In this document: positions 60,046 through 64,000 of the stretch, piece after piece | Layout: the number at the start of each line of letters is the position of its first letter | Position numbering within the stretch: position 1 is the stretch's first letter | From: Abditibacterium sp. | GTDB lineage: Bacteria; Armatimonadota; Abditibacteriia; Abditibacteriales; Abditibacteriaceae | Assembly (NCBI GenBank): GCA_030448265.1 | Contig: JAUJNG010000010.1 | Location: 67,133 to 131,132 of the forward strand | Direction of reading: 5' to 3' | Length of the DNA: 64,000 nt | The notes under the pieces: model-generated | Database searches by the model: none | Told to the model about the DNA's origin: nothing | Seen by the model: the letters and a program-made list of their open reading frames with translations, nothing else | Translations under genes and position numbers: made by a program

Positions 60046-63000
60046 ATGCAAATCTGTCCCCATCTCAAGTGCAAAGCGGATAACCAGGACAACGCCACAT
60101 ATTGCGTTCGTTGCGGCAAAAAACTGCCTGAGCCGCACTTGCGCTTGCTGGGGCGCGGCCAGGAACTGCGCCACTTTCGCATTGTTGACTTGCTGGGCAA
60201 AGGCGGCTTTGGCGTGGTCTATCATGCCACTCACAAAGACTTAAACAAGAGCGTCGCTATCAAGGAGAACATAAGGCCCGACGAGGCCGGCGCCGGCACG
60301 CCGGCGGCCTCCAGCGAAGGGTTTCGCACGGCGGCATCCAATGAGCAGTTCCTTGAAGAAGCGAGGATTCTCGCCAGCCTGGATCACCCCAACCTGCCGG
60401 AAGTCAGCCATTATTTCATCGAAAACTACCACGCACAGGGCAGGAAGTATCCACGCCAGTATCTGGTGATGAAGTTCATTAGCGGGCGGAATCTGCTGGA
60501 AGAGATGGAGTGCAAAGGCCTGGCGAGGCTGGAAGAATCGGCCGCACTAGAGTTCATGGGGGACATTCTCGATGCTGTGATTTACCTTCACTCGCCCCAG
60601 CTCAACCGCCCCGAACCCATCATTCATCGCGACATCAAGCCGGAAAACATCATGATTACTCCGGAGGGCAAAGCGGTTTTGCTGGATTTGGGCATCGCCA
60701 AAGTAGGGGGCGAAGACGCCGCGACCAGAATGGGAGCGAAAGGTGCCGGAACTCCTGGTTATGCGCCTCCTGAACAGCGCATTGCAGACAGCACCAGCCA
60801 AAGCAGCGATATTTACGCTCTGGGTGCGACCTTTTATCACATTCTCACGGGACAGATTCCGCCCGACTCGTATGAACTGGAGTATGGCCAGGCGACGTTG
60901 ACGCCACTACGCCAACTCAATCCTGACGTTTCGGCTCCCGTTGCCGCCGCCATCGAGAAAGCGATGCAGTTGCGGCGGGAAAACCGCTTTGCCAGTGTGA
61001 ACGAGTTCAAGGAAGCACTCCAGGCGAAACCGGCACCGGCGCCCTCTTCACACCAACAAATCTGTCCCAACTTTGAATGCAGGGCGGATAATCGTGGCAC
61101 GGCGAAACATTGTGGGCGCTGCGGCACGGCTTTACTCGATCTGCTGGGGCGCGAAGCGATGTTGCGCAACCGCTACCGCATTGATGATCTGCTCGGTAGG
61201 GGCGGTCATGCGGCCGTCTATCGCGCCACCGATTTATTGAAGAATAGAATTGTTGCTCTCAAGGAAAACAAACGCAGTAAGGATTCGCCCTCCGATGAGC
61301 AGTTCTACGAGGAAGCCAGAATGCTGGCCCAGCTGGAGCATCCGAATCTGCCCGATGTCATTGACCAGTTCATCGAGCCGAACGGCAAACAGTGTCTGGT
61401 GATGGAGTTCGTGCCAGGGAAGAATCTGGAAGAAGTGGTCAAAGCCAGCAGCAGCGGGTTGAGCGAGCCGCACGCGTTAGGCTTGATGCAGGGCGTTTTT
61501 GACGCCGTGTCTTACCTGCATTCGCAAAAGCCACCAATTATCCACCGCGACATCAAGCCGTCGAACATTATTGTCACGCCCGAAAACCAGGCTGTTCTGG
61601 TCGATTTCGGCATCGCCAAAGTCGGCGGGAAGGACGTGAAGACCAGAAGCGGAGCGGGAGGCTGGACTGTTTACTATGCGCCGCTTGAACAGCTCAGTGG
61701 CGAGCGAACCAGCGAAAAAAGCGATGTTTATTCCCTGGGCGCGACTCTCTACTCTGTTTTGATGGGAGAACATCCTCCCAGCGCGCTGGCGTTGACACCA
61801 AAAGAAGAAAGAGCGAAATGGCGGCACGAGTTGAACCGCAGAGTGTCGCCTGCCCTTGCCGCTGCCATTGATAAGGCGCTGTCCACGCGCTTGGAGGACC
61901 GTTTCGCCAACGTGGAGCAGTTTAGAGAAGCCTTGCAGGTGAAAGCAGCGCCACCACCGCCGCCCCTACCTCCACAAATCTTTCCTGACCTTGAGTGCCC
62001 GGCGTGCAGGGCAAATAATCCTGACACCGCTGAATATTGTGAAGTTTGCGGCGGGCCGTTGGGCGTGGAGCCATCAAGCGCCGATTACTGGAATGAATTG
62101 GGAACTGCGCACTTCAATCAAGGCAAGTATGCCGAGGCGGAGGCTGCGTATCAAAAAGCAACACAGTTAGAGCCGTCAAACGCCAATTATTGGAACAACT
62201 TGGGCTTAGCGTGCGGAGAAAACGCACGTTATTTGGACAACTTGAACTTGGGCATGATGCACCCAGTGCAGGACAAGTATGCTGAAGCGGAGGCTGCACT
62301 TCTAAAGGCGACGCAGTTAGAACCATCGAGCGCCGATTGTTGGAACGGCTTGGGAAGTTCCCTCTTCCGACAGGACAAGTATGCCGAAGCCGAGACTGCA
62401 TTCCAGAAGGTGGCGCAGTTAGAGCCATCAAACGCTGATTACTGGAATAACTTGGGCTTGGCGCACCATAGCCAGCAGAAGTTCGACGAAGCCGAGGCTG
62501 CGTATCTAAAGGCGACCCAGTTAGAGCCATCAAACGCCGATTACTGGAGCAACTTAGGCTTAGCGCGTGGGATGCAGCAGAAGCATGGCGAAGCCGAGAC
62601 TGCATTCCGAAAGGCAACACAGATAAAGCCATCAGACGCCGAGTTCTGCTACAACTTGGGATCTGCCCTCTTCTGCCAGGACAAGTATGCCGAGGCGGAG
62701 ACTGCGTATCAAAAGGCGACGCAGTTAGAACCATCGAACGCCGATTACCAGAACAAATTGGGAAATGCCCTCTTCTGCCAGGAAAAGTTTGGCGAAGCCA
62801 GGATCGCATTTTATAAGGCGACGCAGTTGGAGCCGTCAAACGCACTTTACTGGAACAACTTGGGATTGGCGCGTGAGCGGCAGGAAAAGTATGTCGAAGC
62901 CGAAACCGCATTTCAAAAAGCAACGCAGTTAGATCCATCGAACGCAGATTACTGGAACAACTTGGGACGTTCCCTCTTCGAGCAAGACAGATATGCCGAA

Positions 63001-64000
63001 GCCGAAACCGCATTTCGAAAAGCAACACAGTTGGCGCCATCGGACGCACTTTACTGGAACAACCTGGGCTTGGCGCGCGAAAGACGGAACAAGTATGTCG
63101 AAGCCGAGACTGCGTATCAAAAAGCTGTGCAGTTGGAGCCATCGAACATTGATTACGGGAACAATTTGAGCCTGGCGCGCGCGAGGCAGAGTAAGGAGAC
63201 CGAAGCCGAGACTGCATCCAAGTTTCAAGAAGTAGAGCAAGTTCTCCGCAAGGCGGTGCAACAGTGGATTCTAAGGGTAGATCCTGGTATGCAGGATGGG
63301 ATAGGTAATGATCCCGTCAAGTTTTGGCTGACATTTGGGATAGGACTGCTCGCATTTGGGATAGGACTGCTCGTGATATTTGGGGTATTAGTCCTGCTTG
63401 GAACCTGGGCCGTTAATTCAGGAATAATAGGCTGGGCCATTCGCCACTGGGTTTGGATTGTCGCCGGAATGGTCACAATTGGGGCACTTTCGTCCAAAGA
63501 ATCCCGCAGTAACGCCTTCTCGGTTTTATTCTGTCTCGCTGTGATTCTTTTTAGCCTGGGATGGGGGCCGTTTAACAAAATATCCACGCCGCTGCCGGTC
63601 AAGGCGGGTTGGTTATCGAGTTGGTGGCAGTCACGGAACAAGCCGTCGGGAACTTCCGCCAATCGAAACAAGGTGTCGTCCGGTTCTCGCGGTTCTCTGC
63701 GCGGACAAGATAGCGCCGCGCCGCAGGACGAGAATCACTCACTGGTGCGGACGCTGACCGGACACAGCGGCGACGTGCATTCGCTCGCCTTCTCGCCGGA
63801 TGGCAGCACATTAGCCAGCGCGGGCAGTGACCCATATAACTTTGACGAAAAAACCAAGAAATTCAGAGTTGTAATTAAAGATAGAACGGTAAGGCTGTGG
63901 GATGTGCAAACGGGCCAGTTGAAGCGGACGTTGACGGGAAACAACGGCAAAAAACAGTCGCTCGCCTTCTCTCCAGACGGTGAGATATTAGCCGGAGCCG
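60046..64000 (+). CDS. Double Ser/Thr kinase-TPR-WD40 protein, partial at window end
   Basis: This reading frame runs open to the window end, so it is missing from the ORF track; at least 1318 codons. A zinc ribbon (about 4-23) is followed by kinase 1: G-loop LLGKGGFGVVY (about 48), VAIKEN Lys, IIHRDIKPENIMI (about 192) and DLG in place of DFG. A second zinc ribbon (about 339) precedes kinase 2: G-loop GRGGHAAVY (third Gly replaced), VALKEN, IIHRDIKPSNIIV (about 497) and DFG. A third zinc ribbon (about 645) comes next. About eleven 34-residue TPRs (YAEAEAAYQKATQLEPSNAD-type, about 675-1065), two to three hydrophobic segments and WD40 repeats (LTGHSGDVHSLAFSPDGS) follow. Start 60046 lies at the first ribbon; 59998 is also in frame. 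Both kinases keep the catalytic Asp. It likely phosphorylates cytosolic targets and senses outside signals by WD40. Confidence 0.93.
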   Translation, partial: MQICPHLKCKADNQDNATYCVRCGKKLPEPHLRLLGRGQELRHFRIVDLLGKGGFGVVYHATHKDLNKSVAIKENIRPDEAGAGTPAASSEGFRTAASNEQFLEEARILASLDHPNLPEVSHYFIENYHAQGRKYPRQYLVMKFISGRNLLEEMECKGLARLEESAALEFMGDILDAVIYLHSPQLNRPEPIIHRDIKPENIMITPEGKAVLLDLGIAKVGGEDAATRMGAKGAGTPGYAPPEQRIADSTSQSSDIYALGATFYHILTGQIPPDSYELEYGQATLTPLRQLNPDVSAPVAAAIEKAMQLRRENRFASVNEFKEALQAKPAPAPSSHQQICPNFECRADNRGTAKHCGRCGTALLDLLGREAMLRNRYRIDDLLGRGGHAAVYRATDLLKNRIVALKENKRSKDSPSDEQFYEEARMLAQLEHPNLPDVIDQFIEPNGKQCLVMEFVPGKNLEEVVKASSSGLSEPHALGLMQGVFDAVSYLHSQKPPIIHRDIKPSNIIVTPENQAVLVDFGIAKVGGKDVKTRSGAGGWTVYYAPLEQLSGERTSEKSDVYSLGATLYSVLMGEHPPSALALTPKEERAKWRHELNRRVSPALAAAIDKALSTRLEDRFANVEQFREALQVKAAPPPPPLPPQIFPDLECPACRANNPDTAEYCEVCGGPLGVEPSSADYWNELGTAHFNQGKYAEAEAAYQKATQLEPSNANYWNNLGLACGENARYLDNLNLGMMHPVQDKYAEAEAALLKATQLEPSSADCWNGLGSSLFRQDKYAEAETAFQKVAQLEPSNADYWNNLGLAHHSQQKFDEAEAAYLKATQLEPSNADYWSNLGLARGMQQKHGEAETAFRKATQIKPSDAEFCYNLGSALFCQDKYAEAETAYQKATQLEPSNADYQNKLGNALFCQEKFGEARIAFYKATQLEPSNALYWNNLGLARERQEKYVEAETAFQKATQLDPSNADYWNNLGRSLFEQDRYAEAETAFRKATQLAPSDALYWNNLGLARERRNKYVEAETAYQKAVQLEPSNIDYGNNLSLARARQSKETEAETASKFQEVEQVLRKAVQQWILRVDPGMQDGIGNDPVKFWLTFGIGLLAFGIGLLVIFGVLVLLGTWAVNSGIIGWAIRHWVWIVAGMVTIGALSSKESRSNAFSVLFCLAVILFSLGWGPFNKISTPLPVKAGWLSSWWQSRNKPSGTSANRNKVSSGSRGSLRGQDSAAPQDENHSLVRTLTGHSGDVHSLAFSPDGSTLASAGSDPYNFDEKTKKFRVVIKDRTVRLWDVQTGQLKRTLTGNNGKKQSLAFSPDGEILAGA

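Noticed and set aside
1-64000. tRNA, rRNA or CRISPR arrays
   Set aside because: I looked for T-loop sequences, acceptor-stem pairs and spaced short repeats and found none that fold or repeat properly; an automated scan was not possible.

Overview
The window looks like part of a chromosome of a GC-rich bacterium of the Armatimonadota/Abditibacteriota type. The best clues are a DUF1559-type pseudopilin with the phylum-typical '[10 protein letters not shown]...YAQDSDE' stretch, the uridylyltransferase-prs gene pair, and the kinase/TPR/WD40 giant protein at the right end. This assignment is an inference from protein style, not from a marker phylogeny.

Layout. (1) 1-8.7 kb is ordinary chromosome: a GlmU-type uridylyltransferase, prs, a MATE transporter, a secreted thermonuclease, a pseudopilin and a large YncE/phosphoesterase protein, with decayed IS5-like and IS630-like remnants between them. 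(2) 8.9-22.8 kb is an accessory, defence-like region. It opens with a truncated, frameshifted serine recombinase and carries a YdjM hydrolase, a frameshifted KAP P-loop NTPase, two overlapping DUF4209/HEPN-like proteins, an Mrr-type nuclease, a PD-(D/E)XK-STAND ATPase resembling Avs proteins, a cytidine-deaminase-like protein and a stray gyrB tail. (3) 22.9-31.8 kb is a tightly packed seven-gene minus-strand operon: secreted vWA protein, polytopic membrane protein, helical protein, AAA+ ATPase, DegT aminotransferase, VirD4/DUF87-like ATPase and replication-relaxation protein. It looks like a conjugation or DNA-transfer machine with unusual members. (4) 32.0-40.2 kb holds a SARP-NACHT-HEAT STAND protein, a receiver-like protein, an XRE regulator with operators, and small TPR and ankyrin proteins. 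(5) 40.4-45.0 kb is a plasmid/ICE-type maintenance block (ParB, DUF932, Cas4/RecB-like nuclease, small protein). Its two leading genes share a structured leader ending in a boxA-like sequence.

(6) 45.4-52.7 kb is the most unusual part. A large serine recombinase on the minus strand is followed at its 3' end by an AT-rich array of plus-strand genes. The genes are separated by copies of a repeat, and each repeat, read on the minus strand, encodes the C-terminal tail of the recombinase family. I interpret this as an integron-like gene-cassette array run by a serine recombinase. It was later hit by an IS1-family element (9-bp target duplication) and an IS5-family element (TAA duplication). The cassette genes resemble Patescibacteria (CPR) surface proteins.

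(7) 52.9-54.5 kb is a two-gene Pycsar-type anti-phage system (cyclase plus transmembrane effector). (8) 54.7-57.5 kb holds a small protein with a Y-family polymerase, and a replication-O-like protein. (9) 57.6-64.0 kb holds a ClpC-like double AAA+ ATPase followed by a very large open reading frame, cut by the window end and absent from the ORF track, with two consecutive Ser/Thr kinase domains, three zinc ribbons, about eleven TPRs, membrane segments and WD40 repeats. No rRNA, tRNA or CRISPR was seen.
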